Counted from the stretch's first letter, positions 17,248 through 27,863 are shown. The stretch is DNA of 64,000 bases from Hymenobacter radiodurans (GCF_004355185.1 NZ_CP037922.1:4558001-4622000), one strand, 5' to 3'. Numbers and translations are program-made. The notes: generated from the letters alone by a model not told the origin.

Positions 17248-18185
17248 ATGAAGTATTTTTTCCTGTCACGGCGCACGCTGCTACTCGCCACCATTTTCTG
17301 GGCGCTAGGCTTCGCTGTGCAGGCCCAACCCACTATGAAAGAAGGCTATATCGAGGTGCCGGGGGGCAAAGTTTGGTATAAAATCCTAGGCGCCGACAAG
17401 CCGGGCATTCCCTTGCTGCTTCTGCACGGCGGGCCGGGCTCAGGAAGCGGCAGCTTCGAGGGCTTTGTAGCGCTGGCCGATGAGCGGCCGGTTATACTGT
17501 ACGATCAGCTGGGCTGCGGCAAATCGGATAAGCCGGATAATCCGCAGCTGTGGACGATGGAGCGGTTTGTAACCGAATTGGAGCAGGTAATAGCGGCGCT
17601 GGGCTATTCCAAGCTGCATTTGTTGGGGCACTCCTGGGGCGGCACGCTGGCCACCGAGTATTTGCTCACCAAAAAGCCCCCACCGTCGTCAGCCTGATTC
17701 AGTCGAGCCCGTTGCTGGACACCAAACGCTGGGTGCATGATGCGGAGCGCTACATTGCGCAGCTACCGCCGGCGCAGCAAAAGGCGATGCGCCTATACGC
17801 TGCCACCGATGAGCCCAGCAAGCAGGCCTATAAAGAGGCCGTCACGCTCTATAATCGCCAACACCTGTACCGCAACGGCCCGATGCCACCCAACCCCACC
17901 TTCGGAACCCAAGTGTACGAGACCATGTGGGGCCCCGATGAAGCGCAGGCCACGGGCTCGCTCAAAAGCTACTCCCGCGCCAACGACCTCAAAAAGCTCA
18001 CCGTGCCAGTGCTTTATCTCTGCGGCCGCTACGATGAGGCCGCGCCCGCCACGGTGGCTTATTTTCAAAAGCAGACGCCCAACTCGCAGTTAGTTGTTTT
18101 TGAAAACGCCTCCCACAAAGCCTATTGGGAAGTGCCGGAGCAATACTTCCAGACCGTTCGGGCCTTTTTGCGCAAGCAGAAGTAA
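17248..18185 (+). CDS. Secreted proline iminopeptidase-like alpha/beta hydrolase, frameshifted
   Basis: A signal peptide (residues 1-27, SRRTLLLATIFWALGFAVQAQ) is followed by a peptidase family S33 domain: LLLHGGPGSGSGSF (H-G-G-P-G oxyanion loop), YDQLGCGKSD, LLGHSWGGTLA (Ser nucleophile), LCGRYDEAAPA (Asp) and ENASHKAYWEVPE (His). The expected activity is release of N-terminal proline or similar residues in the periplasm. The frame breaks at the C-run 17677-17681. One added C joins ..LLTKKP to PTVVSLIQSSP.. and restores 312 residues. The SRR pair could be a weak Tat motif. Confidence 0.85.
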
Positions 18186-18292
18186 GCTGGGGTTTTCTAC
18201 CGTTATTTCGCTAAAACGGATGGTAGCGGTCTGCGTAACAAGTGGTTACGTATGCAAGTCTACTTGTTCTTTTAGCTAGTTTTTATTCACGT

Positions 18293-19002
18293 ATGCAGCA
18301 GCCCCGTCCTACCGGCAATTCCAAGGTTATTCTCTTCGACGTAAACGAAACGTTGTTGGACATGAGCAAGCTAAAAAACGCGCTCATCAAAGCCTTCAAC
18401 AACAAAGCGGCTTTCCAGCAGTGGTTTGGCTTATTGCTCCAGTATTCGTTGGTGGATACCGTGACTAACCACTACCACGACTTTCGCACCATCGGCGACG
18501 CGGCCCTGGATATGACGGCCGCTATGCTGCAGGAAAGAACGCTGAAGTCGGCCGAGAAGCACAAGCTGTTGGCCCTCATGACCGAGTTACCGGCCCACAA
18601 AGACGTGCCCGAAGGCCTGAAAATGCTTTCGAAAGCGGGCTATTCTTTGGTGGCATTTACCAACTCCACGCGCAGCGTGCTCGATGAGCAGCTGCGCTAC
18701 GCCGACATCATTCACTACTTCGAGCAGGGATTGAGCGTGGATGAGCAGCGCCGCTATAAGCCTCACCCCGATACCTACCTCACCGCCGCCCGCCAAGCCG
18801 GTGCTGAGCCCGCTTCTACTACACTCATTGCCGCGCACGGCTGGGATATTGCCGGTGCGCTGCACGCGGGCCTTGCTGCTGGCTTCATTGCTCGCAAAGG
18901 CCAAACCCTGTATCCGCTGGCGCCATCGCCCACTTACGAGGGCAAAACGCTGGTGGAAGTAGCCAAGCAAATCATTGATAAAAAAGCCCCCAGCGGCCGT
19001 AG
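18293..19002 (+). CDS. Haloacid dehalogenase (type II-like) HAD hydrolase
   Basis: HAD-superfamily enzyme. Motif I FDVNETLLD has Asp then Asn, as in type II L-2-haloacid dehalogenases; motif II is FTNSTR; the Lys is in YKPHPDTY; motif IV is AAHGWDIAGA. It probably removes halide from 2-haloacids or acts as a phosphatase. Translation as given would run on past 19002. Adding one C to the run 18987-18991, as for other genes here, gives the natural stop TAG at 19000-19002 and 236 residues, the family norm. That stop is 4 bp from the stop of the convergent gene. Start: ATG 18293. Confidence 0.85.
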
Positions 19003-19006
19003 ATCC

Positions 19007-19446
19007 CTAATTTTTGCTTACGACCAGCTCGCGGATCTGCTCCTGTTGCAGCCATTGCATAGCATCACTTTCGGTACTGAAAAAGGCGACAACGTAAGGC
19101 TTATCATCGTAGGCGCTGGGGGCAAAAAGTTGGGCATACTTCTGATGGCGGCCAGCAAATCTGGGCCCGTGAGGTAGGCCACGCGCAGGCGCCCGCCAAG
19201 TTGCGCGCTCATCTGCGGGAAGTACTCGGTGAGCAGCCAGTTGGTAATGACGGGGTCGTTGAAAGTCCGGCGCCGGATATCCTGTAGCCAGAAGCGGCAG
19301 CCGTTAGCCAAAGCGTTGTCTTTCAGAAGCTCATAGGCGCGGGACAACAGCTCGGTGGCAGGCTGATAGCCCCAGCGTCCCACAAACATGTTCAGGTCGG
19401 ATCGGTAATTGGTGTGCAGTAGATCGGTTAGCTTCTCGGGAACCAT
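19007..19446 (-). CDS. STAS/SpoIIAA-like small protein, frameshifted (paralogue of the gene at 62979)
   Basis: 146 residues when one G/C is added at the run 19118-19122. This turns the tail into ..PNFLPPSAYDDKPYVVAFF and on to ELVVSKN with a stop at 19007. The first part has the strand-helix order of a small STAS-like fold: MFVGRWGYQPATE, FWLQDIRRRTF, WLLTEYFPQM and RLRVAYLTGP. The pattern W-L-x-D-[IL]-R..W-[LV]-L-T-E..R-[VI]-A-Y-L also occurs in the gene at 62979, so the two are paralogues. No catalytic residues are visible; a regulatory protein-protein role is a guess. Start: ATG 19446. Confidence 0.7.
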
Positions 19447-19781
19447 GATGCCATGTGGTAAACAATACAGGTAAAACGCCGCGACGACACCTAGTGTTTT
19501 AGGCAAGGCATTCCTTTCCCTTTGAGCGGGAGCAATAGCTTGTGGGCGACAGGCACAGGGTTCATGTTGCCGCTCGTTAGTCAGCAGGCCTACTGCCACC
19601 GTTACTTGCAACTTTGCGCCTTAAACAACTGCACAAAGTCTTCACAAAGCGCCCCGAAATCGGCCGCTAAGTGATCTGCCAATAAACCCTGCTCCGCCAC
19701 ATCGGTTTAGTAAGCTGCTCACCCCGACCGCCCAAATGCAGTCCTGACGATTCACTTTCTCATTTTCACCATTTTCGCCTC

Positions 19782-20635
19782 ATGCGCACCATCAAGCAGC
19801 AGCACCAAGCCGTCAGCGCGCCCATCGCCGACCTGATTACCTACCGAGCGTTACCTACACAGTCGGTCGACCACCTCGATCCGTTTCTATTTCTGAACCA
19901 CCACGGCCCGCAGGTGTATCGGCCTAATAATCGCGGCTTGCCCTTCGGCCCCACCCGCACCGCGGCTTCGAGACAGTGACGTTCATTCTGGCCGGCGACA
20001 TCATGCACCAAGATTCGGGTGGCCACGAAAGCGTAATTGAGGCCGGCGGCATTCAGTGGATGACGGCCGGTAGCGGGCTCATTCACGCCGAGGTCTCGTC
20101 GCCCACCTTCAAGCGCACGGGCGGCGATCTGGAGATTCTGCAGCTGTGGGTAAACCTGCCCGCCAAGCACAAGATGACCGAACCCCAATACACTGGCCTA
20201 CAAAAAGCGGATATTCCGGAGGTAGTGGAGGACGAGGGCCGGATAGTTATCAATGCCGTTTCGGGCAACTGGCTGGGCACGGCTGGCGCTATGCAGCCCC
20301 TAACCGATATTCAGCTGGCCACCGTGGAAATGAAGGCGGGGGGCAAATTGATGCTGACTATTCCTGCCGAGCGCACCATTTTCTTCTACACCATCCGGGG
20401 CCAGCTACGCGTGAATGGCGAGCAGACCGAAGCGCGTCGCCTATTGGAGTTCAACCACGACGGCGACGAGCTGCAAATTGAAGCCTTGTCTGATGCGGTA
20501 GTGCTGCTCGGTCATGCCGCCCCTTTTCAGGAGCCTATTGTAGCCGCTGGTCCCTTCGTGATGAACACTAATGCCGAAATTCAGCAGGCCTACCAGGATT
20601 ATCAAGCCGGCAAGTTTGGCACTTGGGAAGGGTAG
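19782..20635 (+). CDS. Pirin-family cupin protein, frameshifted
   Basis: Bicupin pirin, 284 residues when repaired. The N-terminal part HLDPFLFLNHHGP is the usual pirin start. After the break at the C-run 19949-19952 the text continues GFETVTFILAGDIMHQDSGGH, IQWMTAGSGLIHAE and LQLWVNLPAKHKMTEP. Repair restores the metal-binding H-P-H-R-G-F-E sequence exactly at the break. Bacterial pirins bind Fe and several act as quercetin dioxygenases or as regulators of central metabolism. Start: ATG 19782. A perfect 21-bp terminator stem follows. Confidence 0.88.
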
Positions 20636-20699
20636 TTTTTGCTTAACCACAGGGCTTTAAAAACGTCAGCCAGAGGCAGAGCCGATGCATGACCACCTT

Positions 20700-20748
20700 A
20701 TATATAGAAAAAGCCCCCAGAAAGTATCTGGGGGCTTTTTCTATATAT
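20700..20748. terminator. Perfect 21-bp bidirectional terminator
   Basis: 20701-20721 and 20727-20747 are exact inverted repeats around a 5-nt loop, with A- and T-rich ends. It serves the pirin gene (plus) and the minus-strand gene whose stop codon (20741-20743) lies inside the stem. Confidence 0.92.
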
Positions 20749-20998
20749 GTGACTTGCCTTTTAAGTCCCAATGGCTAGAAGCAGCCTGCGCATTATCAGC
20801 GGCCCTTTTAATGGTGCGCTTGTATCGCTCGCCGATGATCACGCCATCGGGGCGGCGCTTGCCGATAAACAGCGTAACGGGCTCGCCGTTTTCGTTGGTC
20901 ACAAAGGTGATATCGTGGCCTTTAAACACGTCATTAATTGTGGCAGACGGCTCATAAATCTTGCTGAGCTTATCGAACAAAAGGCGATGGAGCGGCAT
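20741..20998 (-). CDS. Small protein of unknown function at the end of the BlaI/M56 cluster
   Basis: 85 residues from ATG 20998; GTG 21019 would add MTIHAPA but that start lies in the hairpin 20999-21037. The body FDKLSKIYEPSATINDVFKG and ITFVTNENGEPVTLFIGKRR, then GVIIGERYKR, looks like a compact beta-rich domain with a basic end. I do not recognise it. It is the fourth minus-strand gene after blaI-like, M56 and plug genes, 53 bp below the last of these. A hairpin lies between, so it may be only weakly co-transcribed. Confidence 0.5.
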   Translation of the reverse strand: MPLHRLLFDKLSKIYEPSATINDVFKGHDITFVTNENGEPVTLFIGKRRPDGVIIGERYKRTIKRAADNAQAASSHWDLKGKSHI

Positions 20999-21037
20999 AG
21001 CAGGCGCGTGAATGGTCACGCTTTCTACGCGCCTGCT
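20999..21037 (-). terminator. Hairpin between the plug-domain gene and the small gene
   Basis: AGCAGGCGCGT (20999-21009) and ACGCGCCTGCT (21027-21037) are perfect 11-bp arms with a 17-nt loop. No T-run follows, so it may slow or partly stop transcription, or protect the upstream mRNA. Confidence 0.6.
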
Positions 21038-21050
21038 GTGCCGCAGGGTT

Positions 21051-21584
21051 CTACTTTGTGGTGATGATAGCCGCCCCGTTTTTGCCCTTTTCCCCGTAGG
21101 CTTCCACCGCTTTTTCCGGCGACAGCACCGTTATCTGATAGATTTGGCTCGGCACCATGCGCTCAAACTCGGTGCGAGTTACTTCCTTCCCGTCGATGAG
21201 CAGCAGCTTGCCCGCGATATCGGCGCTGCTGTTGAGTTTTTTATTTAACGCCACCACCGCCGCCGAATTTTCATTGGCTTTGGTCGTGATGAGGATGGCC
21301 TGCGTTTCGGACACGTTGCCGAGCACCGCGCGCACCTTTGGTCCTTTTAGCACATTCATGCTGGCAATGTCATTGGGACTTATCTTGTCCAGATCCTCCT
21401 TATTAACGCGTTGTCCATCTATATAATACAGGATACCCTCGGGCAAGCCCACGGCAGTCTGTACGGGGGCAGACTGCGCAGTTGCCTGCACGATGGGCAT
21501 GGCCATGCTTAGGCTTGAGAACAGCAGGCAGGAGCTGACAGACCATTTTTTGAGTACATGTGCGGCGGCAGTTGTCTTATGCAT
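21051..21584 (-). CDS. Exported protein of two TonB-plug-like modules
   Basis: 177 residues. A signal peptide of about 37 residues is followed by two short repeats of the type seen in TonB-dependent receptor plug domains. Module 1 is ILYYIDGQRVNKEDLDKISP, then IASMNVLKGPKVRAVLG and ILITTKA. Module 2 is KLLLIDGKEVTRTEFERMVP, then IYQITVLSPEKAVEAYGEKG and AAIITTK. It resembles the C-terminal part of the neighbouring M56 protein, so the module has probably been duplicated between them. Likely periplasmic; it could interact with TonB-linked receptors or with the M56 sensor. It starts 49 bp after the M56 stop. Confidence 0.75.
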   Translation of the reverse strand: MHKTTAAAHVLKKWSVSSCLLFSSLSMAMPIVQATAQSAPVQTAVGLPEGILYYIDGQRVNKEDLDKISPNDIASMNVLKGPKVRAVLGNVSETQAILITTKANENSAAVVALNKKLNSSADIAGKLLLIDGKEVTRTEFERMVPSQIYQITVLSPEKAVEAYGEKGKNGAAIITTK

Positions 21585-21633
21585 AATAGGAGGAAATAGA
21601 AAGTTAAAATGTCTCGTTGTGATCTGTATTGGC

Positions 21634-23016
21634 TTACTCTTTTGGCAGGGGTTTGCCGGTCATATCAAAGCTACCAAGCGCCTTACCCTGCGTATCGAAG
21701 ACCACATATTTTGGTCGGCGTCCCGTGGCAATAACGGCCTTGTAGCGCACCTCGCTGGCTCCGCCCCCAGTCACTTCCAGCAACTCAATCAGCCGATGTC
21801 CTGGAAAATTCTGGGTGATGTACGCCAGCACCTCCGGGTGCAGATTGCTGATGGGCACTGCTTTTTCTTCCGGTTCAGAAGCCGCTATTGCGCTACTGAT
21901 TTTAGCGCTCAGAGCCTGCACCGCGGGCAAGTTCTCCTGCCCTTTCGTCGTCACCACCACCACGCTAGTCGTGGCGGCATTGTCGGTCAGGGCTTGAGCT
22001 GCTTCGCCTTTTAGCACCTGCATAGTAGCAATGGCGTCGGGGTTAGCACTCAACTTTTCTACCGCCAATGGCGCGGCGGGTTGTCCATCCAGATAATAGG
22101 TTATTCCACCCGTTTGCGCGACGGCTGCGCTGGACGATACAGACTGCCCGGCGCGCGAAGTCGTAAAGCCGACCAACAACACTGCGGCAAGCGGAAGCAC
22201 TAACGCGTACTGCCCCAGATGTGCGCGGGCGGAGGAAGGTTTGTTCATCATGGCAATCCGGTTTTTGAGGGTGAGAAGCGTGAAATGATTGGCCAACGCG
22301 GTGCCCGAAGTAAGGCCGCTGAGGCGCAGTAAGCTATATTGATACTCTTTCGGAGCCACTAAGCCTGCGCGCAGAACCGCGTCATCCGTTACATACTCCA
22401 GGTTTTCTTGTATTGCTCGGCCCAGCCACCATGCCACCGGATTGAACCAGCCCAGCACCTGCCCCACCTGCGCTACCAATACATCCAAGGTGTGCCACTG
22501 GCGCACGTGCACCCGCTCGTGATGCAAAATGGCGGGCAGCTCCGCGGCTGGGTATTGTTCAGGGTTTAAGTAAATAAACGGACCAAAGGAAAACGGGCTA
22601 CTGGCTCCCGGCAGGCACCGCACCAGCTCGCCATTCACTACTTGGGGCACCGCCGTTTGGTGCAAGCGATAGAGCGAGAAGAGCCGGCCCAGCAGGCGCA
22701 AACTCAGCAGCGCCACGCCCGTCCAATAGAGCCAAACTAGTACGCTTGACCAGTCTACTACGGGAGCAGCCGGAGCAGTAAACTTGCCTGACCAATTAGG
22801 CACAATCGTAAGCAGCGAGCCGCTTAATTGGCTGTGGGGGGCAAATATGGCCGTTACATCCAAGACCGGGAACGTGGCCGAGAACAGGAGAGCGAACAGC
22901 AGATACGCCCGGTTGAGGCCATAAAAGGTCAGCCGCCGCAATGCCACGTAATACAAGCCCGCGAACAGCAATAGCGCCCCGTTGGACTTTAGCAGATACA
23001 AGAGCAGCCCCGTCAT
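21634..23016 (-). CDS. M56-family (BlaR1/MecR1-like) sensor metallopeptidase with plug-like tail
   Basis: 460 residues. Membrane helices occur near 2-20, 32-50, 85-105 and 265-283. The zinc site is HHERVH (H-E-x-x-H), with NLEYVTDDAVL supplying the distal Glu. The periplasmic tail contains ITYYLDGQPAAPLAVEKLS, then IATMQVLKGEAAQAL and VVVVTTKG, a TonB-plug-like module. BlaR1-type proteins sense a signal and trigger cleavage of a BlaI-type repressor; here the beta-lactam-binding domain is replaced by the plug module, so the ligand must differ. Its ATG overlaps the repressor's stop (TAATG at 23014-23018), meaning translational coupling. Confidence 0.88.
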   Translation of the reverse strand: MTGLLLYLLKSNGALLLFAGLYYVALRRLTFYGLNRAYLLFALLFSATFPVLDVTAIFAPHSQLSGSLLTIVPNWSGKFTAPAAPVVDWSSVLVWLYWTGVALLSLRLLGRLFSLYRLHQTAVPQVVNGELVRCLPGASSPFSFGPFIYLNPEQYPAAELPAILHHERVHVRQWHTLDVLVAQVGQVLGWFNPVAWWLGRAIQENLEYVTDDAVLRAGLVAPKEYQYSLLRLSGLTSGTALANHFTLLTLKNRIAMMNKPSSARAHLGQYALVLPLAAVLLVGFTTSRAGQSVSSSAAVAQTGGITYYLDGQPAAPLAVEKLSANPDAIATMQVLKGEAAQALTDNAATTSVVVVTTKGQENLPAVQALSAKISSAIAASEPEEKAVPISNLHPEVLAYITQNFPGHRLIELLEVTGGGASEVRYKAVIATGRRPKYVVFDTQGKALGSFDMTGKPLPKE

Positions 23017-23384
23017 TAGTCCTTGGCTGAGCGGTTCTCAATCATGCCGATAATCTCCTTCAGCTCCTCCGCGCTAATTTTCTGATCCTTCGCGAAAAAG
23101 GATACGACTTCTTTGTAGGAGTTTTTGAAATACTCGCTTACAAAGGCGCTCATAAACCGCTTGCGATACTCTTCGGCGGCAATCTGGGGGGCAAATCGGT
23201 AGGAGTTGCCTAGCTTCTCGCTCCGCAAATAGCCTTTGCGCTCAAGGTTGCGAATGGTGGAGGCTAGCGTAGTGTAGGGCGGCTTGGGTTCGGGCAGCAA
23301 ATCCAGCACGTCCTTGATGAAGCCTCCATTGAGTTGCCATAGCACCTGCATGGCTTCCTCTTCGGGTTGGGTTAGTCTTTCCAT
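23016..23384 (-). CDS. BlaI/MecI/CopY-type repressor
   Basis: 122 residues from ATG 23384 (GTG 23390 is an alternative two codons upstream). A winged-helix DNA-binding domain, LTQPEEEAMQVLWQLNGGFI, then PYTTLASTIRNLERKGYL, is followed by a C-terminal dimerisation helix. This is the BlaI layout. The L-A-S..R-N-L-E-R-K-G-Y-L helix and wing contact DNA. It should repress its own operon and be inactivated through the M56 protease encoded next. Two dyads lie immediately before the start codon, as expected for autoregulation. Confidence 0.9.
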   Translation of the reverse strand: MERLTQPEEEAMQVLWQLNGGFIKDVLDLLPEPKPPYTTLASTIRNLERKGYLRSEKLGNSYRFAPQIAAEEYRKRFMSAFVSEYFKNSYKEVVSFFAKDQKISAEELKEIIGMIENRSAKD

Positions 23385-23392
23385 ATGCACCT

Positions 23393-23428
23393 ATTACGAA
23401 TCTTTCGTAATTATACGAACATTTCGTA
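23393..23428 (-). promoter_or_regulatory. Double dyad operator of the BlaI/M56 operon
   Basis: ATTACGAA-TCT-TTCGTAAT (23393-23411) and TACGAA-CAT-TTCGTA (23414-23428) are two perfect palindromes with centres 19 bp apart. The inner half-sites also form TTCGTA-ATTA-TACGAA. The site begins 9 bp before the ATG of the repressor and most likely covers the promoter. The half-site TTCGTA differs from the TACA/TGTA boxes of classical BlaI, as expected for a diverged family member. Confidence 0.85.
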
Positions 23429-23467
23429 ATTAGTTGCTACTGTTTATCAGCAATAATAATTTATACA

Positions 23468-23504
23468 TAAAAAAAGCCCCCAGAAGCAATCTGGGAGGCT
23501 TTTC
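23468..23504 (-). terminator. Terminator of the T9SS cargo gene
   Basis: AAAAAAAGCCCCCAGA pairs with TCTGGGAGGCTTTT, the common core with one changed position, 38 bp beyond the minus-strand stop at 23542. Confidence 0.85.
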
Positions 23505-23541
23505 GTCTTAGTTAAAAATGTGCTTACAGGCGCTAAGCAGG

Positions 23542-26500
23542 CTACTTCACCAGCACCAGACGCTTGGTTTCGACTTTACCGCTGGTGGTCAGGCGGCAAG
23601 TGTAGACGCCCTCAGCCAAGGAAGCACCTTCTACCGTGAACTCATACGTGCGGCCACCTTCTGCTACGCCATCATAGATGGTGGCTACCAGCTTACCTAC
23701 CGAATTGTAGACGAGTAGCTGCGCCTTGCCCGTTTCGGCAGCGCGGAAACGCAGGGTAGCACGCTCTGTGAAGGGGTTTGGATAAGCTTCAAATACATTA
23801 GCCGTAGCCGCATATTCTGTCGTTACCGCAGTGGCTGCGGCCGAAGCAGTGAGCGTATTACCACCGCAGCTACCCAGCTGTTCTTTGTGCATCACGAGGT
23901 GGCCTCGTACGGCGCCGACATCTTCCCAAGTGCTAACTCCGTTGTGGCAAACCAAGATTTGTGCATTCTTCTTGCCACCGCGCACATCAACCACTTTTAA
24001 AGTTACAGCCTTCGTAGCAACGCAGCCAAACTCATTAGTGACCGTCACAGTGTAGACGAAAGTACCAGCCTTGCTGGCCGTAAATATGGGGCTAGCAATG
24101 TTGGTAGTGTTGAGGCCAGCCGGCCCGCTCCAGCTATACTTTGTGCCACCACCAGCCGTCAGCGTCAAGCTTTGCGGGCCGTAGCCGAGGTATAAGTTGG
24201 TAGCCACACCGCCAGTGTACACCGTGTTGGAAGGTGTAGCCGTAATGGTAGGTACTGGCAGCGGATTAACTGTTACCACTGCCTTGCCTGTGAAGGCAGC
24301 GCCCATGCAGTTAGCATCCGAAACCGCCAGCAAAGAATACGTGGAAGTAGCAGCAGGACTAACCGAAACTACATAAGGCGAGCTGGTGATGCCCGTCACC
24401 GCGACTGGCGTGGTGCCGTCCGTGTACGTCAGGTTCCAAGGACCAGTGCCCGTAAGCGCAACGCTCAACGAAGTGGAAGTGCCGGCACAAACGGTAGCAG
24501 TGCCGCTCAACGTTGCGGTTGGCAACTCCCGTACCGTTACTTTCTGGGTATAGGTAGCAGAGCAAGCGCCCTGCGTAATAACGAGGGTAGCTGTGTACGT
24601 ACCAGCAGCGGCATATGTGTGGCTGATATTGCCAGCAGTCGTGTAGTCTACTTTGCCATCACTCTCCACGTCCCAAGCATACGTAGCATTGGCCTCAATT
24701 ACTGTAGAAGTGTTGGTGAAGGCGGTTGCAGAACCTACACAAGCCGTAGAGGCTGTGAAAGCGGGCATTGGCTCCAAGCAAATAAGGCCCGTACGAACTA
24801 CCCGGTAGCTATTGCCTACCCGAATGCCGTCGATGGTTAGTTTTGGAAGGTTGGTCGCTTGACGGATTGCTACTGCGCCAATATTGGATGGTGAACCACC
24901 CACTTCGGTAACTTCAGCACTTGCCGTTGTAGGCTCTGCATCAGCCGCTGGATTGACGAATAACTTGGTCGTGCTGCCGGCCTCATCATAGTCGTATTTG
25001 ACTACCAATAAATGAGTAGCATTCAACGGATAATTCGCGGTCGTATAGGTAACAATTCCGCCGTTGCCGCTGATACCAAACTGCACTGTACCCGATTCAG
25101 AGCCAGTCCGTGTAAATACGCGAGCCTTGAAGGTAGAGCCTATTGCGGTGGGTCCGAGATGGAAAAAATAGTCAGCACCCACACTCGCAACGTTTACCAG
25201 TAACGATGTATATACCGGCGTGCCAGCGTAAACAGGCTCCGTAAATACTCGGTTAACATCCTCGCCATTCCCAACGGTAGCGGCCGCCTTTCCACTGCTG
25301 GCGCTGTAGCCGGAGTAAGACAGTCCATCGGCAGCGGTAACGGCAATTGAGTTGGTGCCACCGCCGCTGTGTGCCGTCCAGTTGTTAGCTGTTAGCAGAG
25401 GGCCCGCTGCGTAATCAAAGTTTTCTTCCAACAGCAGAGCAGCGGGAGCAGCTGAGGTTTTCTGGATTAAAGTCTCGGGATTCGTTAATAGATAATTTTC
25501 GGCGTAGGGCGTATCATTATCATTGAAAGCGAAGACCGAAAAATGGTACGTGGCGTTGGCGCGCAGCCCTGTTATAGTCACATTGTCACCGGTGCCGTTG
25601 TAGACCACAAAGTTGCCAACACCCAGCACGGTTCCTTTACCGAACTCGGCATCTGCCGTGTACGTGGTTGCGTCAGTGGGCACGGCATCTACGGCACTGC
25701 CGCGGCGGGCTACTATCAGGTGCTTTTTGCCGTCGCCGCCCGCCAGGTTCAGTTGGAGTGAGGTACTAGTTACTTGGCTGGCGGTGAGTTTGGCCTGAGT
25801 AGTCGGCTCAGCAGCCAAAGGCACCGTTACGGTAGTGAAAGAAATCTCCTGGCCGTAGGCTGTGCTTACGCCATTAGTCGCATAAGCCCGCACGAAATAA
25901 GTAGTGCCGGGCACCAACTCCGTAATAGCGCTGGCGAAAGCACCTGTACCGGCGCCATTAACAGTTTTGGTAGTGACAGAAGTGGTTGGATTAGGGGTCT
26001 TAGCCCACACAACGCCACGTGCCGTTACCGCGCTACCGCCATCAGCAGCTACATCGCCGCCAGTGGTGGCACTGGTTGGAGTAAGCTCGGTCACAGCCGT
26101 AGTGCTTAGTGTAGCCGGATAAACAGGGTTGACACCTGTACCGGTAACTGCTACCGACTGATTATGTAAGCCAGCACTCGTCACGGGAATAGATTCGCTG
26201 TACGCTTGGGGAGCAGTTGGAGCAAATCGAACGTCAATTGTAGTGCTGGGCACATTGCCACCAGTCGGCTGCAACTCGATGGTGCAGCAGGCAAATGGGT
26301 TATTGCCCGTCCGGATTTCAAACCCGGCGGGTGGCGTGATAATAATGCCTCCCGTTAAGTTATTGCCCTCTACCGTAAAGCTTTTCAACCCGGTTCCGGC
26401 TCCAACGGCCAGATTACCAAAATCGGCAAGGGTGGATGCCGACACCAATAAGGCCGGCGTAGTAGGAGGCGCTGATACAGTTACCGTGATGGGCGAACTT

Positions 26501-27821
26501 TGGCCAGTTGCTGTGCCACAGTCGGTAGTGAGAGTGGCTTGGGCAACCACATAGTAAGTACCTACACCCGGAAAATCTGCCCCCCGCACGGTGTAAGAAG
26601 CGGTAGTAGCCCCACCGATAGCAGTATACGTACCAGATGTGCTAGTGCTATAAAGCCAAGAAAAAGTAGAAGTAGCCGAAGCACTAGCAGTAAGGGCATC
26701 TCCGGTGCCGGTAGTAAGTACCGACTGAGCAGTGGACGGCGTTACGGTAACTGGGTTGCTGTTAGCCAGTAAGTTAACAGTCAGGTCGGAGCCATTGGTG
26801 GAGCCGTAGGTAGCAGGTGCATCGTTGACTACCCGCACCCGATACTTGGTGCCACTCGGCGTAGCAGGCGGAATAACGGCCGCAATGGGAGAGCTAGTGC
26901 CGCTACCGATAATGTTGTCGGTTACGTTCGTTGGGAAAGAGCCCGCAGCATTTGACAGCTGAACTTTGAAGCCGCCCGTGAAGGTGCCGCTGCTGGTATA
27001 AGCTACATTGAAAGGAGTGCTTCCGGAACTAGCAGTGATGCAATAAGGGCTGTTAAAAGTTGAAGCGGTAGTGGTAATGCTGGTTGTTGGAGCAGGTGGA
27101 GTGCCCGTACCAGTAGTAACCACTAAGTTATCGATGCTAATTTTTGGACGGCTACCAGTACTGGGAAGAGCGTCTGTTGCTGGTGGTATTACTGAGGTTA
27201 TTAAAAAGAAGCGGATTTTAGCATCCGGCTTGCCAGCCAATTCTGCCGGTAAAGGAAGATTAACAAAGCTGCCATTTGCAGCTACGTTATTAGTTATAAC
27301 CGTTGTTGTAGCTGCGAGATCAACAAAAGCCCCCCGTCACCAGTGTTGGTTTGCACTTTAAAGGTAGACTGTCTATTTCCCGTTGAGTTGCTTATTTGAG
27401 CCCAATCGAAGCTAATGGTACCAGAAGAGGAGTTAGTAAAGTCTATGTTAAGATCAAAAGCGGAAGCATTGCTTCCACTAGGCGTACCAGTTGCTAACAG
27501 TACAATCTTTCCTTCGGTGGGAGAACCAACAACTCCTTTTTGCACACCACCTCCACTGCCAGTAGCAAATACCGTATTGGTGTTAGGTAAAGTAGGCGAA
27601 GGAGTTGCTTTGCTATAAGGAGCAGCACCAATACCGGAGGCAAAATCCGTCTGCCAGCCAGCTATATTGGTAAAAACCTCTGAGTAGGCACCCTGCGCTA
27701 GTTTATGTGGAACGGGTGCTACTACTTGTCCCCAACTCTGCTGTGCACCAAAGAAAAATAAGCAAATCAGAAAAGCTGACACTTGGCCAAACTTCCCAGT
27801 ATTTTTATAAAAACTTGTCAT
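23542..27821 (-). CDS. Large T9SS-secreted multidomain adhesin-like protein, frameshifted
   Basis: About 1,426 residues after repair. A signal peptide (1-32, ending SWGQ) is followed by a beta-sandwich similar to a glycoside-binding or choice-of-anchor module, Thr/Ser-rich fibronectin-like repeats (TYFVRAYATNGVSTAYGQE), a second sandwich (ENFDYAAGP), then a PKD domain (FTASTACVGSATAF, TYAWDVESDG and GTYTATLVIT). It ends with the type A T9SS sorting domain, EAYPNPFTERATLRF..GVYTCRLTTSGKVETKRLVLVK. It should cross the outer membrane by T9SS and stay at the surface or be released. The frame breaks at the C-run 27330-27335; one added G/C joins ..TGDGG to AFVDLAATT... The protein is not catalytic as far as I can see. 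Confidence 0.85.
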
Positions 27822-27863
27822 ATAGACGGTTATGTCGTTTTGAAAAGATCTGAAAGAATGGAC

